From: Cladopsammia gracilis
Taxonomy: Eukaryota > Cnidaria > Anthozoa > Scleractinia > Dendrophylliidae
Direction of reading: 5' to 3'
Assembly: GCA_022457155.1 (NCBI GenBank)
Contig: JAJGOT010000194.1
Span: 1,299,501-1,363,500 of the forward strand
Length of the DNA: 64,000 nt
The notes below the pieces were generated by a model. That model ran no database searches and was not told the origin of the DNA. It was given only the letters and a program-made list of their open reading frames with translations. This document shows positions 37,601-52,600 of this stretch, piece after piece. Every line of letters starts with the position of its first letter. Within the stretch, counting starts at the first letter, position 1. The translations under genes and the position numbers were made by a program.

Positions 37601-40600
37601 CCTGTCTGGCCTGGCTTGTAAATGGGCTTGTCCATTTGAATGAAGATAGATTTCTTTGGAATTTCAATGGTGATGAATACACTCTTTTCAAAGGCACGCC
37701 TGAGGATGACTTGACTACTGTTTTTAGAGACATTCACTGGTCCTCCATACACACTGAGCTTAGCTCCGATGCTCTGCTTATTCCCAGCTCCCTTCAAATA
37801 TTCAGGTATCTGGAACGAGTCAGAAAAAGATGACATGTCATACGTACAGTGTATAGGTGGAATTTCTTTTTTCTGATGTCTTTGTTTCCATTTTGTCCCA
37901 TTATAGCATACAAATTTGCATAGATAAGGCATCCTGCTATTAAATACAAATTGACTTCAAATGTTGAAAGAGATACACCACTTTCATAATGGCGGCCAAT
38001 TTATTTATTATTTTATATGTATGTTAATTAGCCTCACTGGCCTCATTTAAGAGCAAATATTCTTTTGAATTTTACAGACGTTTGCACACGCTAGTGAGGC
38101 CAGAAAGGCTAATTAACATACCGATAAAAGAATAAATAAATCGGCCGCCATTATGAAAGTGGTGTATTGTTAACCTTAAGAAATCTATGCAATTTTCTAG
38201 CAATTTTTGTTAACCATTAAATATGCTTTATCTAGGAGGTTATGTGAAAATCTTTTGATTTTTTGATTGAGGGGTCACTGACTTCTTTTCGGAGATCAGA
38301 TATCTAAGACCACCCTAATTTTGAAAAATAGGTCTTCCATACTCCGATACGGCCCCAATCTCTGTTGGTCTAAAAATATTGCAGTGAATCTCTAAACTGG
38401 AACTTTTTATCCCAAATTTTAGAGTGCATGGTTAGGGTGCCAGGCTTGAAATCCGGAGGTCCCGGGTTCGAGTCCCACTCTGACCACTAGCTGGAGTTGT
38501 TTTACAGTACTGAGACCCGTGTTCAACTCCTCAGCCACGCTTGTAAAATCACCAACTGATCCGCCTCCTGCCAGTTGGGATTGTTATCATGTTCCGTTCA
38601 ATTTACAATATTTTGTTTCCATATTTGAGTGGCGTATGTGAATTAGCTGGATAGCTAAGTGCTTGTCCACTATAAACAACATTTACAGACATACATACAT
38701 ACATAATATTATACTTTATTTCAACTCGAAAATTTAGGTTACATTTACATTTTTTAGATAAAAGGGGAAAATTCAAACTTCTTACATTGATATATTGTTT
38801 ATTTTTCACAATCTGTGGAGAATATTATAGTCAATTAGCCAAAACAAAGTAGAGATCACCGATCATCCAAGCGAGTTAATTCAAAGCAAAGTTAATGCAA
38901 CAGCTACCAGCTCTTTATCTGTTTAGATTTCTTCCCTTGCATGCCAATCATGCATGACGTAGCATGATGTTGCAACATGAATTGTGTGTGCAGTAAAGAT
39001 GTGCATAAAAATTAGCATGAACCTCCTAAAGGAATTATCAGCTATCGAAAACTATATAATTGTTGAGTGGTAAAAGCACTAATGAGCCATACACGTACAT
39101 TCTTTGTAAAATTTTGAGATTTTAAAACAGCATAATGCATAAAAGGAACCTATTCTATCAGGCTCAAATTTCCAGAGGAAAAAAATAAGCTATTGTGCCA
39201 TGCCCTTTCAATATTTGGAGTTTACTTTTTTGCAGCTCAATTTGAGAATGAGGCATATGTGCTAATAAGGCATATTCGCCTATTCATTGGTAATTTACCA
39301 TATAGGTGTTAATGTCACATTTACATATTTCCTCATTTTTATGTGTCAAAAGTTCATCTTTGTTTAATTATCATAAGCACATATAACACCTTTCCAACCT
39401 ATATACATGTCAACATTTTTAAAAGTGTTTCACAAGAGAAATCCTTTACTGTGACCATGTAAATGAAAGCTCTTCAACAGTATTCTCCTATGGTGGTTTG
39501 GGTTTCAGCATTTTACAAACTGAAATTTGACATTATTTTTTTGGTAAATTTTAGTTTTGGTCACTCTTGAAAAGATAATGAAAATAATTTTAACCATGAC
39601 AGGACTATTTGCTGTAATTTTTCCAGTAAATAGTCCTGTAATGGACAGGCAATTATCATCCACAAGGTAGGTGGATGGGTTGGTATAGATATAATGTTAT
39701 TAACACTGAATGCACTACACTCATGACTGCATGTGTGATGGTTCAAATTCAACAACCAAACTACAAAAGCTGTTGTAGTTCCTGTGTACCTTTAGTTTCA
39801 GGGTACCATCAGAGAGGCTTGTGAATTGTCCTTCATCACTAGCAATAACTCCACCTCCAGAGATATATTGAACTTTTGCTTTGACGACCCATGGTGTAGA
39901 GACCGAATACAGGCTGACAGATAGCCTTTGGGTACTCCCAGCACGGAAAATTCTTGATGATGTTATAAGGTAACCACTGTTGAGGAGAAAAAGGAAATTT
40001 TCTGAAATGCTGTCTTATAAACCATTCTTTTTCTTTTGTGACTACCTCTGTTTATACCTAATTCAATAAAGGTTGCTTTGGTCATTGGTAATTGGGCATT
40101 GGGAAGCTATTGTTTGGCGGTCACTCAAGCAAAGCATTGCATTGTGTTCCGTATGCCAAATGCCAAATCCTAATTACCAGTGACCTACTGCCAAAGCAAC
40201 CTTTACTGAATTAGGTGTATCCCTCATCAACACTATTCTTCTATTGTGTGGGGGAGAGACTGGGGGCTATATGTCCATATACATTCCTGAAACAGCTGGA
40301 GAAGTCTGAAAGACACCCTTGAAATAACTACGTATATAATGATCAAAACAATTACTATAAAATAACACAAAATAAATAATCATACATCATGATGCATTAT
40401 GCAAGAAGCAAAAAAAAATTCAGTGGTTAGCTTATTTACAGGCAGAGAAAAAGTTGACCTACACGAGCGGTCGATTCTGCTCCCTGCAAAAGGTCAACTT
40501 GAACAACTTCCATTGGAATTTAGAGAAGGAAGCACTCGTGGCTCTCTACAAACTTGCTTCCAGCGGAGATAAAGCAAGTGGTATTTATTTTAAGCACTAT

Positions 40601-43600
40601 ATATGTAATTGCTTTCGCCTCTTCCTGTACATAGTAACATTCAACAAAACTGAAAGACCAGTTGAACACGGCACCGACACGGCACCATGTCGGCACTATT
40701 CATAATTACACTCGTAATGATATGCGAAAAGGAGACACGTGAAAATAACACAATCCTAGCAGGGCGCTAAAAAGAATGGGCGGTGCAACGCGCCCACAGC
40801 GCTTGGGCGATGTGTGATGCGGAGCGAGACTGGGCCGAGCGCCCTCGAGAGAGCCGGAGTTAAAAAAATGGCGGCAAATGGAGGTCGATGGATGATGAAG
40901 AAAAGGGATCCCTGCAAGAAAACGGTACAAGATATCCACTTAATGTTTTCGACATGAAGATTTCAATGTATTTTCAAAGCTGTAGGCGAGAAAGAACGGG
41001 TTTTATACTGTAACATTTATCACGAATTATTGGAAATAAAACGAGCTTGTTAGAAATGCGTTACGCAAAATGTTTGCACGCAAAAACTAAAACATTAATT
41101 CCCTGCGAACTATGACAGTAAACGGGTAAAGGTTAAGAGTATAGATAGAGGACCTTTTGCTCTTTCATCCGTGTAAATTTCGTTTTGAACTTTTTTGAAC
41201 TTTTTTATTTACATGCTATAGAATTAAGGTGGTTGTTCTGTGATGCGATTAATATTGAGACTGACTAGCTGTGGAAGCATATTTTTGTTTAAAAAAACTT
41301 CATGTGCCCTATTCAGGCACTACTAAAGCATTGAATGATAGGTTTGATCGAATGAAGGCCCCAAAACACTAAAAACGTTTCATTGATAAGGTGTAAATTG
41401 TTGAAGCATGCAGTGATTATAGTTATCGATAGCAGTGGTTGGTTCTCTGATCCTGATGGCATAAATTAATGCACTGTACTGCATTAAAAAATCTGATTTT
41501 CTGCTTCCAGTCACACAGTTATTTAGCCATTTTTTTAAAGACCTGTGAAATAGTAAATACCAGCGTGCTGTGATACTGAGTGGTACAGGAGATTAATGCA
41601 TTCCAACATAATTTTTATGAGACAACACTTACAAAATGATACAATTCAGCAATGGATAAACCATTATCTGCATAGGATATGTTTGTGGATTTAAAGATAA
41701 ACACATGTACAGAACATAAGAAGAACAACAGAAAGGAAAGGGGCTATATTGTATTGTGTCAAAATCAAAATGGGTCTAGCAGCTTAACCCTTACCCTTGA
41801 CCTATTTTGGTTTCCTTTATTATGGAATGAAGGGTCCTGACATTTGTTTTAGTTATGTGGAACAGATCATCTTCAACAAAAATAACTGTTGATATATTAA
41901 ATATAGATTGATAAATAAATGTCAGTGTCGTATATACAAGCTATATGATGTTTCCTTTTGTGATACTGTGTCTACTGTATTCCCATTGTCCTGGAGCAAT
42001 TATTACCCTTTAGTTTCCATTTGACAGGTCATTCATTAAGTATGGTACACTTTAATTAAATATCAATGTTGTATAAAAATGATATGTGACATTTTCTTGT
42101 GATATTCCCATAGTCCCAAAGCAAACTGATCTTTCCTGCAGTTTCCTGATTATTTTGGCTGGTCATTCAAATATAAGGAAGAGATCGAGACTAAAATAAT
42201 ACAAATTTAATATCAACTTAAAATTATTATTTCAAAAGTATTAAGTAAATGGTACTCTCTTTACAACTTAATTCAATACCTTTCAATATGTAAACATCTC
42301 ACTGTAAATAAACTTAAGCATAAAAAAAAATGGAGTAAATAAAAACAAACTTAAGCGATTCTTATGGGACCCAGGGGAGGGAGGGGGGAAGGGTTTAAGG
42401 GGGAATAATCAGATAGATATAAAGTGACTGGGAGATGCAAAATAACTTTTTGTGTTTGAAATTCTTATATCAGTTCTATTTTTTTTAGGGAAGAGGGGTT
42501 ATATTAATTAAAATTAGTTTTTGATATAAGCCATTTGCAACATTGGACATTATACATGAAAAGGCATTAGATTTTAGGGGTTTTGTTTTGATCCTGTTTT
42601 ATTATTATATAAGTTTATACAGTGTATGGCTTTGCTTGCAACTCAATCTGTCTCACTTTTAAACCCTGAAGTACAGCCCCGAACACCCGGGGGGGGGGGG
42701 GCACTCCCTTATAAGGGCTTAATGGGGACGTGCGGCCAGCCAGGGTATGTTTTTCGGGATTTAAACAGGGTATCGATTTTATCATTTTTTGTCTTAATCA
42801 GGGTATCGATTTTATCAATTGTTGTCTTAAACAGGGTATCTTTACTTGGACGAATAAACAGCCTGCGCATATGTTCTATGAACTAAACTGCAGCAATTTT
42901 TTTTATCTTAAACAGGGTATCGATCAAAATCGGAATTCTGTCTTAAACAGGGTAGGAAAATAAGCGATCTTTGTCTTAAACAGGGTCAGGGTATGAGGGG
43001 CCGGGCCGCACCACCCTTCCTACAGGATGCAGCATTGTTAAATAGTTAAAAGGGCTGACAGGGTAAGAACGTCTCATCTGATCACAAAATATCCATATCA
43101 GATATAAAGGACCATAAAGAGATGTCCCTGTCTCTATTGATGTTGCTATAACAAAGTGCATGTTGATGTATGTTAGTTTGATACAATACAATATGGCCCT
43201 TTTCCTTTCTGTTGTTCTTCTTATGTTCTGTACATGTGTTTATCTTTAAATCCACAAACATATCCTATGCAGATAATGGTTTATCCAATTGCTGAATTGT
43301 AAGTGTTGTCTCATAAAAATATGTTGGGAATGTATTATGTCCTACCACTCAGTATCACAGCACGCTGGTATTTACTATTTCACAGGTCTTTAAAAAAATG
43401 GCTAAATAACTGTGTGACTGGAAGCAGAAAATCAGATTTTTTAATGCAGTACAGTGCATTATGCCATCAGGATCAGAGAACCAACCACTTTCATGTACAC
43501 TGCTATCAATAACTATAATCACTGCATGCTTCAACAATTTACACCATATCAATGAAACATTTTTAGTGTTTTGGGGCCTTCATTCGATCAAACCTATCAT

Positions 43601-46600
43601 TCAATGCTTTAGTAGTGCCTGAATAGGGCACATGAAGTTTTTTTAAACAAAAATATGCTTCCACAGCTAGTCAGTCTCAATATTAATCGCATCACAGAAC
43701 AACCATCTTAATTCTATAGCATGTAAATAAAAAAGTTCAAAACGAAATTTACACGGATGAAAGAGCAAAAGGTCCTCTATCTATACTCTTAACCTTTACC
43801 CGTTTACTGTCATAGTTCGCAGGGAATTAATGTTTTAGTTTTTGCGTGCAAACATTTTGCGTAACGCATTTCTAACAAGCTCGTTTTATTTCCAATAATT
43901 CGTGATAAATGTTACAGTATAAAACCCGTTCTTTCTCGCCTACAGCTTTGAAAATACATTGAAATCTTCATGTCGAAAACATTACGTGGATATCTTGTAC
44001 CGTTTTCTTGCAGGGATCCCTTTTCTTCATCATCCATCGACCTCCATTTGCCGCCATTTTTTAACTCCGGCTCTCTCGAGGGCGCTCCGCCCAGTCTCGC
44101 TCCGCATCACACATCGCCCAAGCGTGGGCGCGTTGCACCGCCCATTCTTTTTAGCGCCCTGATTCCTAGCAACTCAGTGCATGAAGGCATGTGCACAAGG
44201 GTGTTGTAAGACTATAAATACTGAGTTCAAGCAGAACAACACTCCTTTCGTGCTTAGTTTTCAGCCAGCGGAGCAGTGAAAGAAGGAGTTTTTTTTTTAC
44301 GTTTTTTGACCCACGCGAATTTTCTTTCTATCTCATGGCTGAAGCGCTCGAAGTACAATTTCCACAACATTTGGCAAACCCTGGGAACCGGGTCCGAGCT
44401 CCACCAGTTGGAAACCCTCCAGTGCAAGCAGCAAGGGAAGCGGCGCCTGCTCCACAGCCCGCTCAGAACAACACGAACGAAGCACAGAATGAACTCGTGG
44501 TAAACTTCGCTAGGTGTCCATAGGCACGTGAATAACACTACGAGATGACTATAAAATACCGAACCAACACAGGGCACTCCCTTCTTGCTCAGTTTCTCCA
44601 GCGGAACAGTGCTCAGACAAAACGGTTCTTCCAGAAAATACGACCCACGCACGAAAATACTAAAAGAAGGAATGACCTACAACCACCTACAAACCTACAA
44701 CCATCCACAGCCACCAACAACCACCTACAAGGAATGACCTAAAACCATCTAAAACTACCTAAAACCATCTAAAACTACCTAAAACCATCTACAACCACCT
44801 ACAACCATCTTCAGAAATATAAAAAATCCACGCAGAATACTGTTTTATCATTTCAGTATCAGGTAGCCTGCGACGCTCACCGGAAATGTTGCGTTCTCTT
44901 TCCACGGGTGTCTCGTTTCATGGAAACAAACTTAATACTTGGCAACAGCATCTAGAAAAGGGATTCAGGCATTTTAGTGACAATTTTGTTGACAACATCT
45001 TTAGCGCGCACCTCCGTGATCGCCTTTTTTGTTGTTGTGTTTTGTTTCACCGGTGCCTATCAAAGACGTCTCACCCCAGTGCCCCGTTGTTCGAGTAATG
45101 TAAGTATGGGGATCTCATGTTACATTGACTGTATCACATCGAAGAAAACAAAATATAGTACATTATAACTTGACAACAAAAACACGCGAAGATTCGTGAC
45201 CTTCTATTTCGGACTCTCATCTGTCATCAGGGGTACTTACCATTTGTAGGAAAAAACCGGTTGGGATGACCGTTACATAATGGTAAGCGATTTTCCAAAT
45301 TTACTGACCAACCGACGAGATTGCACTTACCATTTAAATTTTCCATTTCTCCGTCCTGGTACCCAGACCGTTAACTCGATTTAGCGATTTGAATTTTTTC
45401 TAAATTCAAATGGTAAGGAAAATTCCAGTCGAATCGTCCCAACCGGAATCACGGGACAACCTCTGAAGGTTGTCCACTTGTTCCAACCGGAATTCTCGGA
45501 AAATCAACCGTACCATTTGCTTTCCAACCGAAAATACCGGTTTTCTTGGCTTAATGGTAAGCACCCCAGGTTATTCAAAACGATGCCAGCTACGCGTATT
45601 ACATTTTTGGTGGCCACTTAATAATATAGAGATAAAAACAATAGGAAAATCTGTATCTCAGCGAATATTGCAGTAAGAATTCCATTCATAGACCCGGCCT
45701 TGCCTGTGTATGATTATGAAAGTGCGAAAAAGAACCAAGTACGATAACTAAACTGGACCGACTTAATCCCTTTTCTAGACGCTCTTTCCATGAAATGGGA
45801 CACCCGTGGAAAGAGTCACGCAACATTTCCGGTGAGCACGCAGGCTACCTGAAATCGATCAAATTGACACTGAAATAATAAAAACAGTATTCTGCGCGGA
45901 TTTTTATATTTCTGAAGATGGTTGTAGGTGGTTGTAGATGGTTGTAGGTCATTCCTTCTTTTAGTATTTACGACCGACGCAAATCTATGGCGGAAGTTCA
46001 GTTCCCACAGGCTCCGGCGCGGCCTCCAGTAGCACAAGTTCTAGCTCCACCGGCAGTTGCACAAGACGGACAGGCACCAGTAATACCACAGGCGGTCGTA
46101 CAGGATGGTCAGGCGCCATTAGCTCCACCGGCGGCCCCACAAGCTCCACCGGCGGCCCCACAAGCTCCACCGGTGATGCCACAGGCTCCACAGGCCCAAT
46201 AACCAGACGGAGAACTTGAGGGAAATATACACTGAATGCAAATATGGCCGTCAGGCAGTTTTTTGTTTAGCCAAGCTTTCAGCGAAATTAATGATATCAC
46301 GGAAACAAGTGTGGCTAAATGTATCATCTTGCAAAGTTTGAGTGTTTTTGGTTAAACAGTTGCAAAGTTATGGCTCACTGAAATTTTAAGCATTTGTATG
46401 AGAAAAGACATTCTAGCCTCACTAGCCTCGCTTTCATGTTTTTCCCAACATTTGATTGGCTATAACGTCTCCTAAAATAAGTCTATGGCCTTGAAAATGC
46501 ACACAATGACTTATTTTGACCTGATCTTTATCATTATTCAATTGCTTTTTTTTTCTTGAGAACCGGTCCAAACAAAAAATTGTTGGACGGCCATATTTGC

Positions 46601-49600
46601 ATTCGGTGTATGGTCATGTTGATTTGTGTTAATCTAAAATGCCGTTGTTATCTGTAGAATGAATCCTTCGGCGAGTTGGTTCGTTGGATGACTGCAGATA
46701 ATGGTTAAATGATATTGTGCACGGGTGAGGTTTTCTCACTGGTTTTTTATCTGTAGAATGAATCCTTCGGCGGGTTGGTTCGTTGGATGACTGCAGATAA
46801 TGGTTAAAATTATATTGTGCACGGGTGAGTTTTTCTCACTGGATATTTTATCTGTAGAATAAGTCTTTCGATGGTTTTTCGTTGGACGACTGCAGATGAT
46901 ATTTAAATGTCATTGTGCATGGTGAGATTTTTGTCACTGGCTTATAGCTTGAATGCAAAGGTGTTTTTCCAGTGTCAAATGGCTCCTAAACTATGAGACC
47001 GTTGTTTGTGTCGGAAACAATGAGGTCTGATTAAGTTGTCGTGTAATTAGCCACAACGGAATAATGATAATCAGTCATTGAACACTGATGATTATTTTAT
47101 AAGAACGGACTAATCACATCCTTTCTTGAGACAGTTAGTCTCGCTTGATAGCGCCCTGATAAGAATTAATGGTCGACGTAATATTTCAAATGCGAGTGTT
47201 CTCAACATCAAGGTTTTGATGTTGAGCTGTGTATGAGTGTTTATGAACATGCAGATTAAGAACTAATGTTGAAACCCCAGTGGTGCTAATGTGGTGAAAA
47301 CTGATGATTCTCACCTTGTCTCTTGGGAATGATAGCGTGCAGTAATGCCTATTGTCGTTAACAGGGGCTTTCTTGTGACGCATGCGCACAAAAGTACGCG
47401 GCTTGCTTGCTTTGGCTCCGAAGTGATATCTTGTTGTCAAGTACCGTGGCTAAATTCGGGGCTAATTCCTTCATTTTCGTTTGCGGGAAAAACTTTAAAT
47501 CAACACATAGTAAAAGTACAAATCATATTAGTACGTTGGGGATGAAAATACTGGCCCTTTGAGCTTGAGATTGTAATGCTGTTCAGCAATTCGAAGAGAC
47601 AACTCTATGCAAGGACTTGTGGATTAATGGCGGATTTGTGGTCTTCAATGGACATTGCCACGTGAACTTTCTACCCAGAATTTATATATGAACTTTCAAC
47701 GTATCCGTAAAGGTAAGTTTGTTTTATTTAAGTCCCTCTTTAAGAAATCGCGCCAAGGAGTACATGCGAAATCTTTCGGTGAACTTCCTTGCTCTAATGC
47801 AAAATACCAATTTCTCGCCGTCTTGGCAGACCATGATTTCGAAGTCCAGTCGTTGTGCCACAGAGTTTTAAATAAAAATGGCAACAACTATCATTTTGAA
47901 ATCCGTTTATCTAGCAGAGGTCAATCACAAAATGGGGGAAGTTTTGTGTTTTCAGCTTTATAGTGAAACACGTTGGTTCTCGTCTTGTTGTTTGTGTAGT
48001 TCAACTTCCCTCGTGGCGAATGCCATAACTTCAAATAAATCATACACGGTTTCTAGAACTCTTGTTATCTTGTAATCACTTTTTTCTTTGCAATCGGTAG
48101 CAAAATGAAGCCTCAACTCGAATTAACAAATCTACAAAAAATTATTGTTTATTGAATATTAATTAGTTGTTTATTATTCGAAAACCGCTCGTTGTGCCAG
48201 AGCAATATATATTGGAAACTAAACTACATTCAATTTGCTTTTAATACATGGTGCTACATTGGCTTGGAAAATGGGGGAAGTTGGAGATTTTTTTAGATGT
48301 TTTGAGTATAAACTAACTCATTAAACTGTTCCTTAACATAACTTTTGCTATACTTGAAGTCTCTGCTTGGGAATTGCCCCTGAAATTGCTTCATTTGGGA
48401 TTGGTGTCAGTTTGTATGACAAATGAACTAAATTTGAAATTGCCTCAAAAGCAAAACTCATAATATCATGATAATATAGTTTTTTTGGATGTGCATTATA
48501 TTATTTTTACTGTAATTGTAACAAACAATAACCACCACTTTCTTAGCTGAAAATAGTTTCAGACCCTCTTGTCACTTTGGCAAGCTTATACACCTATTTC
48601 AGAAAAGGTTGTCGCAGCTATAGTCAAGTATACATGCCATGCACCTTTAGTGTGCTGAAAATAAAAAACACTTTAGAAATAAAATTTTGAGTAGACATTG
48701 CATTACATATTAATTTTTATTATTGTTTTGGGCTCTGACCATTTTTCATGTTGTAGAATGCCAAACATTTGCCAAAGAACCAGTTATTTCATACCTCCCA
48801 TGCTCCTTTGTGGTCTAGGGGCATAGACTTAAGTACAACAACCTTTTTTAAATACCGTATTTATTTGATAAAGCGCCCTGGGCGCTTATTAAATATGTGG
48901 ACCTTGAGAGTGGGCGCTTATTCAAGGTGGGCGCTTAATCGAGGCTGGGCGCTTATTAAATTTTCCCCATTTTCAGCAAGTAGTAAGTTTATTTTGCAAC
49001 AAAACAATAAAATAATAACAAAACCAAAGCAGAATTTTAACTGTTCATTGAAAGTTTCTTTAAAATACTTCGGAAAACTCGGTCTTCGAGGAAGTCTCTT
49101 AGTAGTACTGAGTCAATTTCAATCTCATTGTCACTAAGGTCAATTAGCCAACTCTCTGGTGCTGCCTCCTAGAGGGGTGGGGTGGGCGCTTATTCGAGGC
49201 TGGGCGCTTATTAACTTTTCCTACCTACAGGGTGGGCGCTTATTCCAGGTGGGCGCTTATTCGAGGTTGGGCGCTTAATCGAATAAATACGGTAGTTGTA
49301 TAGCTATTTAAGAAGTCATACACACTATGTAACTCAGTAACATAAGCAAAATTACTCCTTAGCTCCCATTACAAATAAGTTAGCACCATCAATATCATGT
49401 CCCGGTCACGCACACACATAAGTGATAGATACGACACAAATTTGTCAAGGTGCTCATATTTGGCAAGTGCTACTATCCCTCCATGTTGTCCATGAGGATG
49501 ACTTTCAAATAGTGCGAATGACTGTTCAGCTTTACTACAGCAGAGAAGCATTGACTTGTCTGGTGGAGCAATAAGGATTGTACAACAAATTGTACAATTT

Positions 49601-52600
49601 GGCTGATTTACTATACTTTGTGTTTCAGGGATGGAGGTTGAGGCTGTGGCATAGCAATGATCATGAGGAGGCTGTGGAAGTATGGAAGAACCATTTGCAT
49701 GAGCTGGATTACTGAACTTGGACAAAGTCTCATACACAATTTGACGGCTATAAAATTGTGCCGGCCAATCACCAGGCTGGGGAGTAAGGAATTCTTGAAA
49801 ATAGTCTGAGAGCTTGGTACCGAGTAGTATGTCAAATGCAGCAGTTGTTGTTGTATGTGGGTCGTTTTATGAAACCTTGAAAATAAAATTGAGCCTTGAA
49901 CCATATGTCTGTTTGGCTGATCAATGAAAAGTACTAAAAACGTTTTTGTGGCTCTTTCTTGGTGTTGCAAGGCACCAAGAGCACGAAGACAATCAAACAA
50001 TAGACAATAACAAAGAAAATGCAGTAAAACAGTACTATTGAAAACATAGAACTCTAGGTTGAAATGTATTAATGCACCTTGCAACACCAACAAAGAGCCG
50101 TTTTTGTTGGTTTTCCGTTTGCCTTAGATAAATTATTTTATATCCTACGTTTGGAAAGCTGGAGCATTTCCTCCTGTACTTCCTCATAAAGCCCAGGCGG
50201 GAAAAGCACTCGACCACAAGGTCCCCTTAAAATTTCGCCGAAGCACGTCTCTTCTACCGTCCACGAGTCAAGTGATATCGCGGTGTTTTCTGCTGTCGTT
50301 TGGGTAGCTGCCGATTTTCTAGCGAGCTGGGTCCTCGTGGTTCCTACTGGTGCTTTGTCCTTTGCGCGCCTTCCCATTTTAGGGTGCCTGTATTTTCCCA
50401 CTCGCTAAAATGAAAATTTTGAATATATATTTTTTGCTTTAATGGTAGCACTTTGTGTTTAAATCCAACCAATCGTCATAATACCTACCTGTGAAAACGA
50501 AGATTTTCTTTTGAGGGCCATTCTACAGGCACCGCAAATCCGCGCACCGTCGAGGTCAAGTAGGTTATAACTTTCAGGTGGCAATTCCGCAACATAAGAA
50601 GCGACTGGCCTGCAACTTTTACTGTTAGTGATTTTTTCGCACACTGAACACTTAACCGAATCTCTTTTACATTCAGAAACGAATATTAAAAGAACAGAGA
50701 GAATAACTAACAAGTTTAAAGAACCCGCCATTGCTGTGAAATGTTCTGGTAGTCTATGGGGGCCCTGTGGTGAGCCCGCGTGACAGCGGTGTTTGCGCAT
50801 GCTAATGCAAAAAAGCCCCCTGTTATTGTCGTTTGTTGAAGACTCGTAAAGTGACGCCGTCTTCCCCGCGCTGGCGGAATAAAACTGGGCATTTTAAGGC
50901 CCAATGTGAAAAAATGAAGAGAGGTAAGAAAGGGAAAGATAGAAACCATAATGCCACTAGCAAGAAAGAATGATGAATGATAACAGAATGGTAATTCTAT
51001 TCTGTTGAAAATGTCAAAATGTCAGGATAGTCAATAAACGTATAATGAATGATTTTTTTCTGACTACATGGTCCTTAATTATTATTATTTTTTTGATCAA
51101 GTCCCAGAGTTTTAATAGCTCCGAAAAAAGGGTAACTAAATCAAACCCTCCCGGTTATACTGGGTCAGAGCTGTTATTCCTCTGCTGACTTGTCGGGGCT
51201 CTTTCCTGTTTTCCCATAACACCCTGCTCTCTTGTCTCGTAGGGACAAATGTTTTGGCATTGGGAAGTGGATGCACAATTCGACGCGCAGATGTCATTGA
51301 AAATACCACGAAGGGAGGTAGCTTGGGTGGACCAATATGGGAACCCCGTCACTCTCAGCAGAGGGATAACAGCAAATGAGAATCTGACACCACTAATAGA
51401 GAAAGTTGTATGTGGGGAAACCATTGGTGACATTAACGACCTAATTTTCCGGGACCCGAACCAGTTCCACGCTGGAGAATTACATCGCAATGTTCGCTAT
51501 TGGGAGGAGATTGCAAAAAAGAACCCTTCGGAACAACATACGAAAATCCAGGGGTGGCTCAGAGACAAAGTGTCTATTTTCCCATTTTTTCAACATTTCT
51601 CTGGCTCATTTAAGGGGGGCCACTATGACTCGGACCGCCCCCCTCCGATGGCATTCAAGAATAACGTTTCGTGTAAACCATTTGGGGAGTTCATTAAACG
51701 AACCCTGGTAGATCGTTTGGTGACTGGCGCCATCTCGTTAGTGGGGAGAGTGGGCTTGGTACCACTCCCGCATATTGTACTTCCCCTCACAGTGGAACCG
51801 ACCAAGCCCCGCTTGTGTCACGATGCTATTGTCGGGCTTTAATTCGTTGGAGATGCTCGCGTATTTGCAACACACTGCCCAGCATACGAAGCATGAGAGG
51901 CAGAATTTCTACCGCCTGGTTTATCGGACGGTGCGTGGCAAGATCGATATGCTCCACGACCAGGCCTCGTCCTTCGCCTTTTGGGCGATAAGGATCACGG
52001 GAAAATTTTTTAATTGTGCAGCAAAAGTGAAAACATTATCGCCAAAAGAGCTGTGACGGGGTTGCTATCTCCCCTTAGTAAAGGGGAAATCGGGGGCGTA
52101 ATTCCCGGGACCTTTCGATAAATCCGTGGCGGCTCGCGGGTTGTTTTATATTGTGGTAAACAAGGCCACTTTAAAATGGATTGTAATGTCAGGAAAAGAG
52201 ATCTGGCTATGGAGGCAAAAAATGGACATCTGAACCAACCAAAAGTAACAAGTGGACTTTGCCATGGTCGAAGTGTTACTAAAATAGCTTTCTATATGCT
52301 GTCTGATTTGGTTTATAAACGCATCTTGAATTGAATGTGTTTTTGTGCGAGTGATGTTCTTTTCCTTTAATAATTAGCTCGATGGTCTCAGAGTTTTGAT
52401 GGCTTTGAAACAGGGTCTCTAGTTACCCTCCCAGGCTTACTGGTTCGGAGCTGTCATCTCTCTGCTGACTATGTTGGGGCTTCCCCCTTGTGAGTGATAC
52501 CCTTTGTGTTTTCACGATTTCTTTTGGGAATTATATCATGGGCTTGGGAGCTTGATAAAGAGCTCGATACAGCTATTACTCGTGGACAATTTGTACGAAT

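Larger units (their letters stand above)
47360..50824 (-). mobile_element. Element A copy 2: 3465 bp, opposite orientation
   Basis: Reverse complement of 4956-8422 throughout. The noticed differences are a one-base change in the terminal G run (CAGGGGC here) and an A8/A7 run (near 7293 in copy 1). Every long open frame is retained with identical translation. Its own perfect 9-bp target duplication and unrelated flanks show independent insertion. It sits in intron 1 of gene 1 next to DIRS-like fragments. Confidence 0.9.

Noticed and set aside
40706..40939. Minus-strand frame repeated at 43959-44209 as a small gene family
   Set aside because: Both frames lie in the inverted arms of the foldback element and overlap its terminal repeat; no domain and poor frame conservation.
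46109..46327. Alanine/glycine-rich minus-strand frame
   Set aside because: Shadow of the GCTCCACCGGCGGCCCCA repeats in the plus-strand gag-like frame.
4956..50824. The two element A copies as an assembly duplication
   Set aside because: Each has its own exact 9-bp target duplication and unrelated flanks, and they differ by small indels.
51775..52056. Frame of 93 codons as a separate gene
   Set aside because: It is the frame-shifted continuation of the broken DIRS-like fragment, without a start context or domain of its own.
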